From CAWEYO01 sp963813315 (GTDB lineage: Bacteria; Pseudomonadota; Alphaproteobacteria; Rhizobiales; Rhizobiaceae): a DNA stretch of 64,000 nucleotides. The notes under the pieces were generated by a model. That model had not been told where the DNA came from. It did not search any database and saw only the letters and a program-made list of their open reading frames with translations. The DNA lies in assembly GCA_963813315.1 (NCBI GenBank), contig CAWEYO010000020.1:275272-339271 (forward strand), in the 5' to 3' direction. The position numbers and the translations under genes are program-made. Below are positions 33,753-42,243 of this stretch, one piece after another. Position 1 is the stretch's first letter, and each line of letters starts with the position of its first letter.

Positions 33753-34404
33753 AGATGTCGAGCCTTCCGCCCGAGAGAATCATCCGCCGTGCGTCCACCT
33801 GCTCCATCAGGCCGAGATCGTGGGTAGCGATGACAACAGCTGTGCCGAGCCGGTTAAGCTCGATAAAAAGTCGCAGGAGCCGGCGCGCCAACGGGGGATC
33901 GACATTACCCGTCGGTTCGTCGGCGAGCAGGATTTCGGGCTGTTCTATAAGGGCACGCGCAATAGCTGCGCGCTGCTTTTCGCCGCCGGAAAGCACCGGC
34001 GGCAGCACATGCATGCGCTCGCCGAGCCCCACCCATTTCAGCAATTCGGTTACATCGCTCCGGTAACTCGCCTCCTCGCGTCCACGCACCCTCAAAGGCA
34101 GTGCGACGTTCTCGTATGTCGTCATGTGTTCGAGAAGCCGGAAGTCTTGAAATACCACGCCGATGCGCCGCCTGATCATCGGCAGGTCCTGACGGGAGAT
34201 GCGCGAACGGTCCTTACCAAAGACGGTGATCAGCCCCCGCGTCGGCTTCAGCGACAGGAACAGCAGCCTGAGCAACGTGGTTTTGCCCGCGCCGGATGGA
34301 CCGCTCAGGAACTGAAACGAACGTTTCGGAATGTGGAAGGAGATGTCACGGAGGATTTCCGGTCCCAGTCCGTATCTCAGGCCGACATTTTCGAAGCGGA
34401 TCAA
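33745..34404 (-). CDS. ftsE: Cell division ATP-binding protein FtsE
   Basis: A 219-residue ABC ATPase. Walker A GPSGAGKTTLLRLL, signature LSGGEKQRAAIAR, Walker B ILLADEPTGNVD and H-loop IATHDLGLM are all intact. The N-terminus MIRFENVGLRYGLGPEIL and length match FtsE rather than other small ABC proteins. It forms the FtsEX complex with the overlapping downstream gene and is divergent from the membrane protein gene at 34551. Confidence 0.96.
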   Translation of the reverse strand: MIRFENVGLRYGLGPEILRDISFHIPKRSFQFLSGPSGAGKTTLLRLLFLSLKPTRGLITVFGKDRSRISRQDLPMIRRRIGVVFQDFRLLEHMTTYENVALPLRVRGREEASYRSDVTELLKWVGLGERMHVLPPVLSGGEKQRAAIARALIEQPEILLADEPTGNVDPPLARRLLRLFIELNRLGTAVVIATHDLGLMEQVDARRMILSGGRLDIYD

Positions 34405-34550
34405 TTTCTACTCTTGTTTCCGGGGAATGCCGGCTGCCAACCGTTTGTTTAAAATGGCCATCGATCGACGTGGTTAACCGCCGGTTGGGAAGCATTAACC
34501 ATTTCGGTCTACCTCGGGAAGCAGGAACTCGAAAGGACAATCCGGGACGC

Positions 34551-35194
34551 ATGCCAGACCAGCGCAACGCACGCCCGGTTTCCGGCGAAATCATGGCCAC
34601 GACATCGACCGAAGCGGCCAAGGCGCGTCCCGGACCCAGTTTCGACTTCGTCGATGCGGAATTCGAATCGTTAGACGGCGGGGTCGGCACGGGTGTCGCG
34701 CCGCGGCGCTATCCCGCCGACTCCCAGCACGAGCCGGCCTTTACGCCGAATATATCAGTGCTGCGCAAGCATAAGGCTGCGCGGCCGGCGTTCGGACCGG
34801 CCCGCGCCGGACTATTGTTCTGGATTGCGGGCATTGGCGCAGCCGCCCTGGCTTTCTGGGTATCGGGCGGACATGCTCTCATGCGGCACGCTCTATCCTC
34901 TCCGGAAGCGCCATTCTTGGAGCCGCTGCGCATCGCCGGTCTCACCTCCCGCGTCGAGTATGCCGGCCGTCATGCGATGCCGCGTGTGGACCGGCAGGTC
35001 ATGAAAGACGGGCGCGATACTGTGCCGATGCCGCCGCTCAAAATCGACGTCACCGCTGGCGACGGCGCCACGAGGCGCTACAATCTGGGGACATCGGGGG
35101 CCCGATCGCGCTCGGACGCAAATTCGCCTTTGCGAGCCGGCTTCCGGTGCCTACAAACGGGGTGAAATCCGTTTCCGTCACTTTCGGGAACTAG
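34551..35194 (+). pseudogene. Single-span membrane protein divergent from ftsE, frameshifted near its end
   Basis: ATG at 34551 follows GAAAGGACAA. The frame encodes a polar N-terminus, a membrane span at about residues 86-106 (LLFWIAGIGAAALAFWVSGG) and a beta-rich C-terminus (LRIAGLTSRVEYAG, LKIDVTAGDGATRRYNLGTS). At the G5 run near 35095 the frame runs into nonsense and stops at 35165; adding one G gives GGPIALGRKFAFASRLPVP and NGVKSVSVTFGN, stop at 35194, a sensible ending. In related genomes this position has a zinc-ribbon protein, but no zinc ribbon is visible here. Function unknown; the break may be an assembly error. Confidence 0.65.
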
Positions 35195-35240
35195 AGCAAT
35201 TCCAGGAAAAGTGGAAACCGGTTTTCCGTCCGGAATTGCG
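35191..35240. repeat. Palindromic repeat upstream of hpt
   Basis: Arms GCAATTCC and GGAATTGC enclose GGAAAA/TTTTCC inner pairs. It starts at the CTAG that holds the stop of the preceding gene. A half copy lies at 29259-29287. Confidence 0.7.
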
Positions 35241-35311
35241 TAGAAGAAGAGTTAGAGCGGCTCGCCGATTCCGTCCAAATCGGAACCGCTCCAACGAATA
35301 GGAAGAGCACC

Positions 35312-35854
35312 ATGCCTGTTGTTCGCGGCAAGGACATAGAGGTCCTGTTCAGCGCGTCGGCCATTGCCCGGCGAAATCTCGAACTTGCCAAGGAAATCGC
35401 CGAACGCGACTATCACGACCTTCTTGTGATTTCGATCCTGAAGGGATCGTTCGTCTTTGCCGCCGACCTCATACGCGCCATGCACGATACGGGCCTTTCG
35501 CCGGAGGTCGAGTTCATTTTCATTTCCAGCTACGGCGCCGGCACGACCAGCGGTGAAGTGCGGGTGCTGCGGGACATCGACAACGAAGTGACCGGTCGCG
35601 ACGTACTCCTGATCGACGACATCCTGGAATCGGGAAAAACGCTGAAATATACACGCGAACTGATGCTTTCGCGCGGCGCAAGGAGCGTGTCGATCGCTGT
35701 GCTCCTCGACAAGCACACGCGGCGACAGACCGAACTCAAGGCCGATTTCGTCGGCTTCGAATGCCCGGACTATTTTGTCGTAGGCTACGGCATGGACGTT
35801 GGCCATGCGTTTCGCGAGCTGCCCTTCGTTGGCATCGTCAAGGGCGACGCCTGA
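35312..35854 (+). CDS. hpt: Hypoxanthine phosphoribosyltransferase
   Basis: A 180-residue type I phosphoribosyltransferase that salvages hypoxanthine (and often guanine) with PRPP. The PRPP loop is DVLLIDDILESGKTLKYT; the flexible-loop region SSYGAGTTSGEVRVLRDID and the purine-binding FVGFECPDYFVVGYGMDVG are typical. It is preceded by a palindromic repeat and followed by cpdR, the usual rhizobial neighbourhood. Confidence 0.95.
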   Translation: MPVVRGKDIEVLFSASAIARRNLELAKEIAERDYHDLLVISILKGSFVFAADLIRAMHDTGLSPEVEFIFISSYGAGTTSGEVRVLRDIDNEVTGRDVLLIDDILESGKTLKYTRELMLSRGARSVSIAVLLDKHTRRQTELKADFVGFECPDYFVVGYGMDVGHAFRELPFVGIVKGDA

Positions 35855-35862
35855 ATGGCAGC

Positions 35863-35914
35863 CTAGAGCATCGGACCCGAAAGTGGGTACCGGTTTCGGG
35901 AAAATCCGGTGCTC
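35863..35914. repeat. Palindromic repeat between hpt and cpdR
   Basis: Arms around GAGCATCGGA and TCCGGTGCTC with inner CCCGAAA/TTTCGGG. Short rhizobial palindrome that starts, like several others here, at CTAG and may serve as the hpt mRNA 3' end. Confidence 0.7.
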
Positions 35915-36049
35915 AAACAAAGAGATAGAGCAGCAGCGGCGATTCCATCGATGCGTCCGCTTCTCTAGACCTACGCGCGCTAATTCGAGCACAAACAGGT
36001 AGCCACGAGGATTCAGGGATCGTCAAGATTTGCACGCGAGTATCGTGCG

Positions 36050-36436
36050 ATGGCAAAAATCCTGATCGTTGAGGACGACGAGTCCGTTCGTACACTCGCT
36101 GCCCGTGCGCTGGAGCGCGCCGGACATGCTGTCGAACTTGCCGGCGACGGCGCAGCCGGTCTCGCCCGCATTCGTGCCGCCGGCGGCGGATTCGATCTGA
36201 TCGTTTCGGATATCCGGATGCCGGAAATGGATGGCATTGAGATGGCGAAGGCTGCTGCCTCGTCTTACCCCGGCCTTCGCATCCTGTTGGTTACAGGCTA
36301 CGCCGACCAGCGAGAGCGAGCCGAGGACCTGTTGGGCGTCGTCGTCGATGTTGTGCAGAAGCCCTTCACGCTGGCGGAAATCAGGGAACAAGTCCGTCGG
36401 GCGCTTTGCCATGGAGACAATGCCAAGGGCGTATAG
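36050..36436 (+). CDS. cpdR: Cell-cycle response regulator CpdR
   Basis: A 128-residue stand-alone receiver domain. The acidic pair is EDDE at 8-11, the phosphoacceptor Asp54 is in LIVSDIRMPEMDG, Thr82 in LLVTGYAD and Lys104 in VVQKPF. There is no output domain. In Caulobacter and Sinorhizobium, unphosphorylated CpdR directs ClpXP to degrade cell-cycle proteins and is controlled by the CckA-ChpT phosphorelay. Sequence and position next to hpt fit CpdR. Confidence 0.9.
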   Translation: MAKILIVEDDESVRTLAARALERAGHAVELAGDGAAGLARIRAAGGGFDLIVSDIRMPEMDGIEMAKAAASSYPGLRILLVTGYADQRERAEDLLGVVVDVVQKPFTLAEIREQVRRALCHGDNAKGV

Positions 36437-36534
36437 AGCGCGATGACCCTTCCGGAAACGTCACCGCGCTCCAGCTCTTTGATTTCCGCATGATCTTTTC
36501 CAGAGATCGCCACGCACTTTTCGGGGTCATGATC
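36435..36534. repeat. Two short palindromes between cpdR and the CobW-type gene
   Basis: First palindrome: arms GAGCGCG and CGCGCTC. Second: arms GCATGATC and TCATGATC-like with inner TTTTCC/CTTTTCGGGG. They lie between the two convergent stops and probably mark both transcript ends. Confidence 0.6.
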
Positions 36535-37649
36535 TAACCCCGCATTCCGGCAATCGCCAAAGGATTGGCCTCCATTGCGGCGCGATCGGGCGCATCGATT
36601 GAAGGCGTGTCGGTGAGCGCGGCAAAAAGCCGTCTGACATAGTCCGACGGCATGTCGATCATGATCAGCACGAGCCGCGTTCCGCGCCGACCGTCGGGCC
36701 AGGCCGGCAATCGCGCCGGCGGATGGAATACTTTCTGAACAGCATGAATGACCAGTGGGCGAGACTCGTCCTCGGCAAGCTCGATGATGCCCTTCAGCCG
36801 CAGCAGCCGGTCGCCATGCGCCGAGCGCATGAGGTCCAGGAACATTTCGACGGCGCTGAAGGGCAGCGGCCCGTCATGTGTGAGCGTGAGCGCGCTCACA
36901 CGAGAATCATGGCGATGGCGGTCGTGCTGATGTGCGTGATCATGTTCTCCCGCGTGATCGTGACCATGCTCCCCAGCGGCCGCTTCCCCCAGCCAGCGGC
37001 GCACATCGGCAGTCTTGGTTGCTGGATCGTAGAGTCCGCACTCGAAGATCGCCGCGTGGCCGGTCTCGCCGGCATGGGCGTCCAACATGACAGCACCCGG
37101 ATTGATGCAGCTGAGACGGTCGCGCAGCGCGGCCAAGGTATCGGATTCGCCGACGAGATCGGTCTTTGCCACGACGATGCGGTCGGCGACCGCGACCTGC
37201 TTGACCGCCTCGATATGCGCGTCCAGCGTGGCGTCGCCATTGACGGCATCGACGACCGTAACGACGCCGTCCAGCCGGAACGCCTGAACGAGTACCGGAT
37301 GCGCCATGATTGCCTGCAGCACCGGCGCAGGATCGGCAAGGCCGGTGGTTTCTATTATGACCCTCTTCAGGCTGTCGATGCGCCCGGTCTGCCACCTGTC
37401 GACGAGTTCCGCCAGCGTATCGACCAGTTCGCCGCGAACGGTGCAGCACAGGCACCCGTCGGAAAGTTGGATCACGCCATCCGAAGCCTGTTCGACCAGC
37501 AGATGATCGATCGCCACGTCGCCGAATTCATTGATGATCACCGCCGTATCGGCAAGGGCGGGGTCCTTCAGCAAGCGGTTGAGCAGCGTCGTTTTGCCGG
37601 CGCCGAGAAAACCGGTCAGCACGGATACCGGGATTGGAAAATCGGACAC
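36534..37649 (-). CDS. CobW/ZNG1-type metallochaperone GTPase
   Basis: A 371-residue G3E GTPase. Walker A GFLGAGKTTLLNRLL, the metal-binding CLCC in DGCLCCTVRGEL, Walker B IIETTGLADPAPV, and TKTDL-like VAKTDLVGE are present. A histidine-rich loop (about residues 228-249, HGHDHAGEHDHAHQHDRHRH) and the CobW C-terminal domain follow. Such proteins insert zinc or other metals into client enzymes; without a neighbouring cob gene, a zinc role is more likely than cobalamin. It starts within a few bases of the dacF-like stop, so they are one operon. Confidence 0.92.
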   Translation of the reverse strand: MSDFPIPVSVLTGFLGAGKTTLLNRLLKDPALADTAVIINEFGDVAIDHLLVEQASDGVIQLSDGCLCCTVRGELVDTLAELVDRWQTGRIDSLKRVIIETTGLADPAPVLQAIMAHPVLVQAFRLDGVVTVVDAVNGDATLDAHIEAVKQVAVADRIVVAKTDLVGESDTLAALRDRLSCINPGAVMLDAHAGETGHAAIFECGLYDPATKTADVRRWLGEAAAGEHGHDHAGEHDHAHQHDRHRHDSRVSALTLTHDGPLPFSAVEMFLDLMRSAHGDRLLRLKGIIELAEDESRPLVIHAVQKVFHPPARLPAWPDGRRGTRLVLIMIDMPSDYVRRLFAALTDTPSIDAPDRAAMEANPLAIAGMRG

Positions 37650-37651
37650 GG

Positions 37652-38812
37652 TCAGCCGCCGGCCTGGGACGCCTTCGCCGTGCGGCGGGTCGTGGCCGCG
37701 CTGCCGGCCGGCGTACTGGAAGCCGTGTAGTCCGGGCGGGGCGTCGGGATCGGAATTTCCCCGAAATCAGGCCCTTCGCCCGCCGCGACCGCCGCCGCGA
37801 AGGCCAGCGGAACCTTCCCTGAGGCGTCGCCAAGGGCGAGGGCCACCACCCGCGGCGGGTGGTCCCGCGCGTGGAGGTAGGGCGAACGCAAGGCCGGCTT
37901 GCCCTTTGCGTCGGCTTTTTCGCCTTGCTCCGCTTTCGCCTGCCGCTCGCAGATCAGCGGTCGCATGTCCGTCGCCGCGTCACGCCCTTTGCCGTAGGGC
38001 TCGAGGTCGACGAGCGTGATCGCGGCCGACGATGGCTTGTCGAAGCCATTGCCGAGGAGATCGGCCGCCTGCTCGGCACGAACATGGGGGGAGCGCGCGC
38101 CGAGCACGATCGCAATCAGCGTGCGGCCATTGCGCGTGGCGGAAGCGACAAGATTGAACCCGGATTGGCAGATGAAGCCGGTCTTCATGCCGTCGGCGCC
38201 GTCGAAGCGCCCGAGCAGGTCGACATGCGACTTCAGCACCTTCTTGCCCAAGCCGAGCGCCTCGATGGCGAAATAGGCGGCATGCTGCGGGAACTGGGTT
38301 CGGATCGCTCGCGCGAGGATCGCGAGGTCATGCGCGTTCGTATACTGCCCGGCATTGTGGAGGCCGTTGGCATTGACGAAATGGCTGCCGCTCATGCCGA
38401 GCCGCACTGCTTCTACATTCATGCGTGCCACGAAAGCCGTTTCGGAACCACCGACATTCTCGCCGATGGCGGTGGCGATGTCGTTTGCCGATTTCACGAT
38501 CAGCATCTTCAGCGCATTGTCGAGCGAGATCGTCTGCCCTGGCTTGAAACCCATCTTGGACGGCGGTTCGGATGCCGAATTTTTTGAAACCTTGATGGGC
38601 GAGGCAAGGTCGAGCTCTCCAGCCTCGATGGCACGAAAGGTGACGTAGGCGGTCATCAACTTTGTAAGCGAGGCCGGATACCACCGTTGGAACGCATCGT
38701 CATAGCCAAGCACCCGGCCGGTCCCGACGTCGAACACGATGGACGGGCCGGCGTGCGCCGGTGTCGCTGTCCACAGTGCTGTGCCGACGAGAAGGGAACG
38801 CAGAAAAGACAT
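37652..38812 (-). CDS. D-alanyl-D-alanine carboxypeptidase (PBP5/6 family)
   Basis: A 386-residue low-molecular-weight penicillin-binding protein with a signal peptide (residues 1-21). Serine active-site motifs are SLTKLMT (SxxK), SAN in LIVKSANDIATA, and KTG in DGMKTGFIC. It trims the terminal D-Ala of peptidoglycan stem peptides in the periplasm. The C-terminal third is rich in Lys, Ala and Pro and lacks a clear amphipathic anchor. The same operon includes the CobW-type GTPase. Confidence 0.92.
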   Translation of the reverse strand: MSFLRSLLVGTALWTATPAHAGPSIVFDVGTGRVLGYDDAFQRWYPASLTKLMTAYVTFRAIEAGELDLASPIKVSKNSASEPPSKMGFKPGQTISLDNALKMLIVKSANDIATAIGENVGGSETAFVARMNVEAVRLGMSGSHFVNANGLHNAGQYTNAHDLAILARAIRTQFPQHAAYFAIEALGLGKKVLKSHVDLLGRFDGADGMKTGFICQSGFNLVASATRNGRTLIAIVLGARSPHVRAEQAADLLGNGFDKPSSAAITLVDLEPYGKGRDAATDMRPLICERQAKAEQGEKADAKGKPALRSPYLHARDHPPRVVALALGDASGKVPLAFAAAVAAGEGPDFGEIPIPTPRPDYTASSTPAGSAATTRRTAKASQAGG

Positions 38813-38824
38813 GTATGATCGATC

Positions 38825-39185
38825 CTAGAGCAAGATGAGATTAGGTCCGGTCATTCTGCGGGAGGAAATTTGCGACAAGGTCGAGGGCTTCGGCGACGGT
38901 CGTACCGGGGTACGGCCGAGCCGGAGCCCGAAGGATTTGGCGCAAATTAACCCGGCCCACCGGTCGAACCCAGTTTCTGCGAAACGGGATAAGTTCGACC
39001 GGCAGGGTTTGTCTGATTGTTGGTTTGCCGGAGGCAAACCGACGGGCAGGGTTTCCGTGCGGCGGGCGCCCACTTTGTCGGCTCCCTCGGCCGATGGAAC
39101 CCCATCGACCATCGCGACCCTTCGCGTGGATCGCCTCGCCGCACGAGAAACAGAATTGACCATGCCTAACCTCATCTTGCTCTAG
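38825..39185. mobile_element. 361-bp MITE-like element with ~20-bp terminal inverted repeats
   Basis: Ends in CTAG on both sides. Left arm AGAGCAAGATGAGATTAGG (from 38827) matches the complement of the right end with one mismatch. The inside has no convincing gene but several hairpins, such as arms CCGGTCGAAC and GTTCGACCGG around 38972-39003. The 60-bp palindrome at 24967-25026 consists of the same ends with the interior missing. The overall form fits a non-autonomous miniature element or a rhizobial intergenic mosaic element. Confidence 0.75.
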
Positions 39186-39357
39186 ACAGCTACTTGAAGC
39201 AATCGCCCCGGCGTTCGCGAAACCAGGCCTCACAGCGGCGACCCCTTCCCTGAACTGTGCTATTTAGCCTAAGTGACCCCAACATGGCAAAATACTTGGC
39301 GTCGCAGTTGTTACAAAAGCGCAGTCCCGTCCGTGTTGTCAGTCGAAAGTCCCGAAC

Positions 39358-40521
39358 ATGCCAATCCTGAACCGCGCCGCCGAAATGCAAGACGAAATCG
39401 CCGGCTGGCGCCGGCACCTGCACAGCATCCCGGAACTCAACTTCGATCTCCCCGGAACCTCCGCTTTCGTGGCGGAAAAACTGACGGAATTCGGCTGTGA
39501 CGAGGTGGCCACGGGCATCGCAAAGACCGGCGTGGTAGGTGTAATCAAGGGCCGTCTCGGAGACGGTGGCACGATCGGGCTGCGCGCCGACATGGATGCG
39601 CTGCCGATCCTGGAAGCAACCGGAATGCCCTATTCGTCGCAAAATCCGGGCAAGATGCACGCCTGCGGCCATGACGGCCACACCGCGATGCTTCTCGGCG
39701 CCGCCAAGTATCTCGCGGAGACCCGCAATTTTGCCGGCTCCGTGGCAGTGATATTCCAGCCGGCGGAAGAGGGTGGCGGCGGCGGCGGCGTGATGGTGAG
39801 GGAAGGAATGATGGAGCGCTTCGACATCAGGAAGGTATTCGGCATGCACAACATGCCAGGCCTACCGGTCGGCCAGTTCGCCATCCGTCCGGGTCCGATC
39901 ATGGCCGCCACCTCGGAGTTCACCATCCGCGTGAAGGGCAAGGGAGGGCATGCGGCGATGCCGCACCGGACGATTGATCCGATCGTGATTGCCAGCCAGA
40001 TGGTATCATCCCTCCAAACGATCGCTTCGCGAAGCGCCGATCCAATCGAATCGGTCGTCGTCTCGGTCACGAAATTCCACGCGGGCGACGCCTACAATAT
40101 CATTCCGGAGACTGCGGAATTCGCAGGCACTGTGCGAACGCTGAAGAACGACATTGCCGCGTTGGCGCGCGAGCGCATCCATGTGGTTTGCGAGGGCATC
40201 GCGGCCGCCCATGGCGCCGCTGTCGACATCGATTATGACGCCAACTATCCGGTGACCTTCAATCATCCGGAGGAAGCCGCTTTCGCAAGCGATGTCGCCG
40301 CCATGGTCGCCGGCGAGCCTCAGGTCCATCGGTCGATCCAGCCATTGATGGGTGGGGAGGACTTCTCCTACATGCTGGAGGCGCGCCCCGGCGCGTTCAT
40401 TTTCATCGGCAACGGCGACACGGCGAACCTGCATCATCCGGCTTACGATTTCAACGACGAGACCATCCCGCACGGAGTGAGCTATTGGGTAAGGCTGGCG
40501 GAGACCGAGCTTGCGGCTTGA
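39358..40521 (+). CDS. M20-family amidohydrolase (hippurate hydrolase-like)
   Basis: A 387-residue zinc peptidase of the M20D branch. Metal ligands are visible in GKMHACGHDGHTAMLLGAA, QPAEEGGGGGGVMV, MHNMPGLP and GGEDFSYML; the dimerisation domain lies between about residues 180 and 295. Members hydrolyse N-acyl amino acids, hippurate or auxin conjugates; the substrate cannot be told. Upstream is the MITE-like element. Confidence 0.92.
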   Translation: MPILNRAAEMQDEIAGWRRHLHSIPELNFDLPGTSAFVAEKLTEFGCDEVATGIAKTGVVGVIKGRLGDGGTIGLRADMDALPILEATGMPYSSQNPGKMHACGHDGHTAMLLGAAKYLAETRNFAGSVAVIFQPAEEGGGGGGVMVREGMMERFDIRKVFGMHNMPGLPVGQFAIRPGPIMAATSEFTIRVKGKGGHAAMPHRTIDPIVIASQMVSSLQTIASRSADPIESVVVSVTKFHAGDAYNIIPETAEFAGTVRTLKNDIAALARERIHVVCEGIAAAHGAAVDIDYDANYPVTFNHPEEAAFASDVAAMVAGEPQVHRSIQPLMGGEDFSYMLEARPGAFIFIGNGDTANLHHPAYDFNDETIPHGVSYWVRLAETELAA

Positions 40522-40657
40522 CGCGGCCAGGGCAACCATCTCAACCAGCCACCACCGGATTCGAGCGGACCATTGTTGCCCATGCCCGTGGCGACTTCGT
40601 CCCACTCCAAAACGGGGTTGGCGAAACATTCGGAAGCAGCTATGTGTCTCGGCGCGC

Positions 40658-40734
40658 GGTCCCGTAGCTCAGTAGGATAGAGCGGCAGATTCCTAATCTG
40701 TAGGTCACAGGTTCGATTCCTGTCGGGATCACCA
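40658..40734 (+). tRNA. tRNA-Arg (anticodon CCT)
   Basis: A complete 77-base cloverleaf with encoded CCA. Acceptor GGTCCCG pairs with CGGGATC (one G-T pair); D arm GCTC/GAGC; anticodon stem GCAGA/TCTGT with loop TTCCTAA, giving anticodon CCT for AGG codons; T arm ACAGG/CCTGT with TTCGATT. Such tRNA-Arg genes are frequent integration sites, and the accessory element starts right after it. Confidence 0.95.
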
Positions 40735-40757
40735 AAGAAATTAAGACCTTAACGGCC

Positions 40758-41280
40758 ATGACAGGGGACGAAAAACAAGATCAAATGCGTCGGGGGCAAG
40801 CCGGGGGCAAGCGGGGCAAAGGGCGGCCGGTCGGTTTGACGCCAGAAGTCGGCGGCCATCCTGGAGAAGATGCTAGCCGAGTGGCCGCTGGCTTGCGGCA
40901 TGACCACGAATGCCGGTGCCGACCACTACAAAACCTCACCCACCAACTTTTTCGAACTGCGGGAAAAAGCCAAAACCTTGCAGGCCGAACCTGCCAGCTA
41001 CCGCTCGCCGTCTAATGTACTTTGGGATGATCCACTGCTGATGCTAGACCCTTCGACGCTCAAGGCTGCGTGGAGCCGTCTCGTTGAAAAAGTGCAGGAG
41101 CATGATAGGCAGCTGGCTCGGACGATCTCCGATCCGGACAGGAAACGCTTGGCCGACCAGCGCGCAACACTGCTGGGATATCTCCGCGAGCAGTACCTAC
41201 GGCGTTATCCAGGACGAAATCCGACCGACCAATTTCTTGAAAGTCAGATCTATTCAAGAAAATGGCGGACCCTTTCATAA
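40758..41280 (+). CDS. Unknown protein beside the tRNA, possible frameshift
   Basis: An uninterrupted frame starting at ATG 40870 gives 136 residues ending at 41280, with hydrophilic helical sequence (PSTLKAAWSRLVEKVQEHDRQ and DRKRLADQRATLLGYL). Just upstream, from ATG 40758, another frame encodes GKRGKGRPVGLTPEV, and dropping one G near 40850 would join it to AAILEKMLAEWP ahead of residue 1 of the shorter frame. So the true protein may be about 173 residues with a frameshift. I do not recognise it; the GRPVGLTPEV start looks like phage small-terminase or regulator N-termini. Confidence 0.5.
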
Positions 41281-41333
41281 TCCGGCGTGCCTTGCCATGC
41301 TCTGTCCGAACTCAACCGAAACGGACAAGAGCC

Positions 41334-41531
41334 ATGAACGACCGCATTCTGCGGGCGCCGAAGGCTGCCCAAAAGCTGGGCATATCAGAGCGCCAATTTC
41401 ATCGTGAGATCGCACGGGGGAATATCCCAGCTGGCTTCAAGGTAAGCGAGCGCGTGACCGGCTGGCGTGAAAGCACGCTCGACCAGGTTATTCGCGACCG
41501 CGAGGCCGGAAAGAAAGTCACCGCCGAATAG
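41334..41531 (+). CDS. AlpA/excisionase-like DNA-binding protein
   Basis: A 65-residue protein with a winged helix-turn-helix of the AlpA/MerR-excisionase type: ILRAPKAAQKLGISERQFHREIARGNIPAGFKVSERVTGWRES followed by a short basic tail. Proteins of this kind regulate integrase or act as excision factors in prophages and satellites. ATG at 41334 is chosen because homology begins at MNDRILRAPKAA. Confidence 0.85.
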   Translation: MNDRILRAPKAAQKLGISERQFHREIARGNIPAGFKVSERVTGWRESTLDQVIRDREAGKKVTAE

Positions 41532-41651
41532 AAATCACTGCCGCAATGAAAGACCCCGCCGTCGCACATCGCGCGAAGCGGCAGGGCCGGGGATCTGCAC
41601 CCTCGGTCTATGTAGCGTGATGGTTCGACGGCTTCAACACAGGAGGCCGAT
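41532..41651. other. Short spacer within the element
   Basis: No gene seen. It contains CACTGCCGCAATGAAAGAC and an AGGAGG ribosome binding site (about 41641-41646) ahead of the next small gene. Confidence 0.5.
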
Positions 41652-41966
41652 ATGGCCATTGAAACACATGTGAACGTTGTCGATGTCACCATCGACGAAG
41701 CTCCCGATAACGACGACTTTGATGTCGAGGAAGCCCGCGATCTGCAAACCAGTTTGGATTGGGCCACTCACGAATTCCCCGATTTCCTTCACCTCGCCAA
41801 ACGCCTGCCGCCACGCCGGGACGATGAGCCCGACGCATTGGGCGATCTCAGGGACATGCTCGACGGGCTCGGCACGGCATGGGGCGAGGTTGTGGACAGG
41901 CTCGAGGAAGCTTCGCGGAAGGCGGAAGAGCTGGTCGCGGAGATGGAAGATGCCGACGATGCTTGA
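41652..41966 (+). CDS. Small acidic protein of the accessory element
   Basis: A 104-residue acidic protein (MAIETHVNVVDVTIDE) starting six bases after AGGAGG. The C-terminal half is a predicted coiled coil (LDGLGTAWGEVVDRLEEASRKAEELVAEME). No family recognised. Its 3' end overlaps the following small gene by eight bases, indicating co-translation. Confidence 0.7.
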   Translation: MAIETHVNVVDVTIDEAPDNDDFDVEEARDLQTSLDWATHEFPDFLHLAKRLPPRRDDEPDALGDLRDMLDGLGTAWGEVVDRLEEASRKAEELVAEMEDADDA

Positions 41967-42171
41967 TCCTCAACGCTACGGCAAACTCGTCGACTTCGTC
42001 CTAGTTGAAAACCAGAAGGATTGCGAGAGGGGAAGGGTAGGCAGCACCGCTGCCTTTCTGCGCCGCCTTACCGCTGCCTTTCCGGACATCACCGAGGCTG
42101 ATTGGAGGCGTGCATGCGCCGAAGTAATCGCCCGCCTTGAAGGCGATATCGCAGCCCTGGAGAAGCACTGA
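41959..42171 (+). CDS. Small hypothetical protein of the accessory element
   Basis: A 70-residue protein starting MLDPQRYGKLVDFVLVENQ with a helical end (WRRACAEVIARLEGDIAAL). The ATG overlaps the stop region of the preceding gene. No known domain; the size, overlap and strand suggest an early phage-type operon. Confidence 0.65.
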   Translation: MLDPQRYGKLVDFVLVENQKDCERGRVGSTAAFLRRLTAAFPDITEADWRRACAEVIARLEGDIAALEKH

Positions 42172-42243
42172 CAGCGATGGGCGGTCCCCGCGAAGGACCG
42201 CCCGTTTTCTCATTCGAAGCAAGACCAAAAGAGGACCAAGAAC

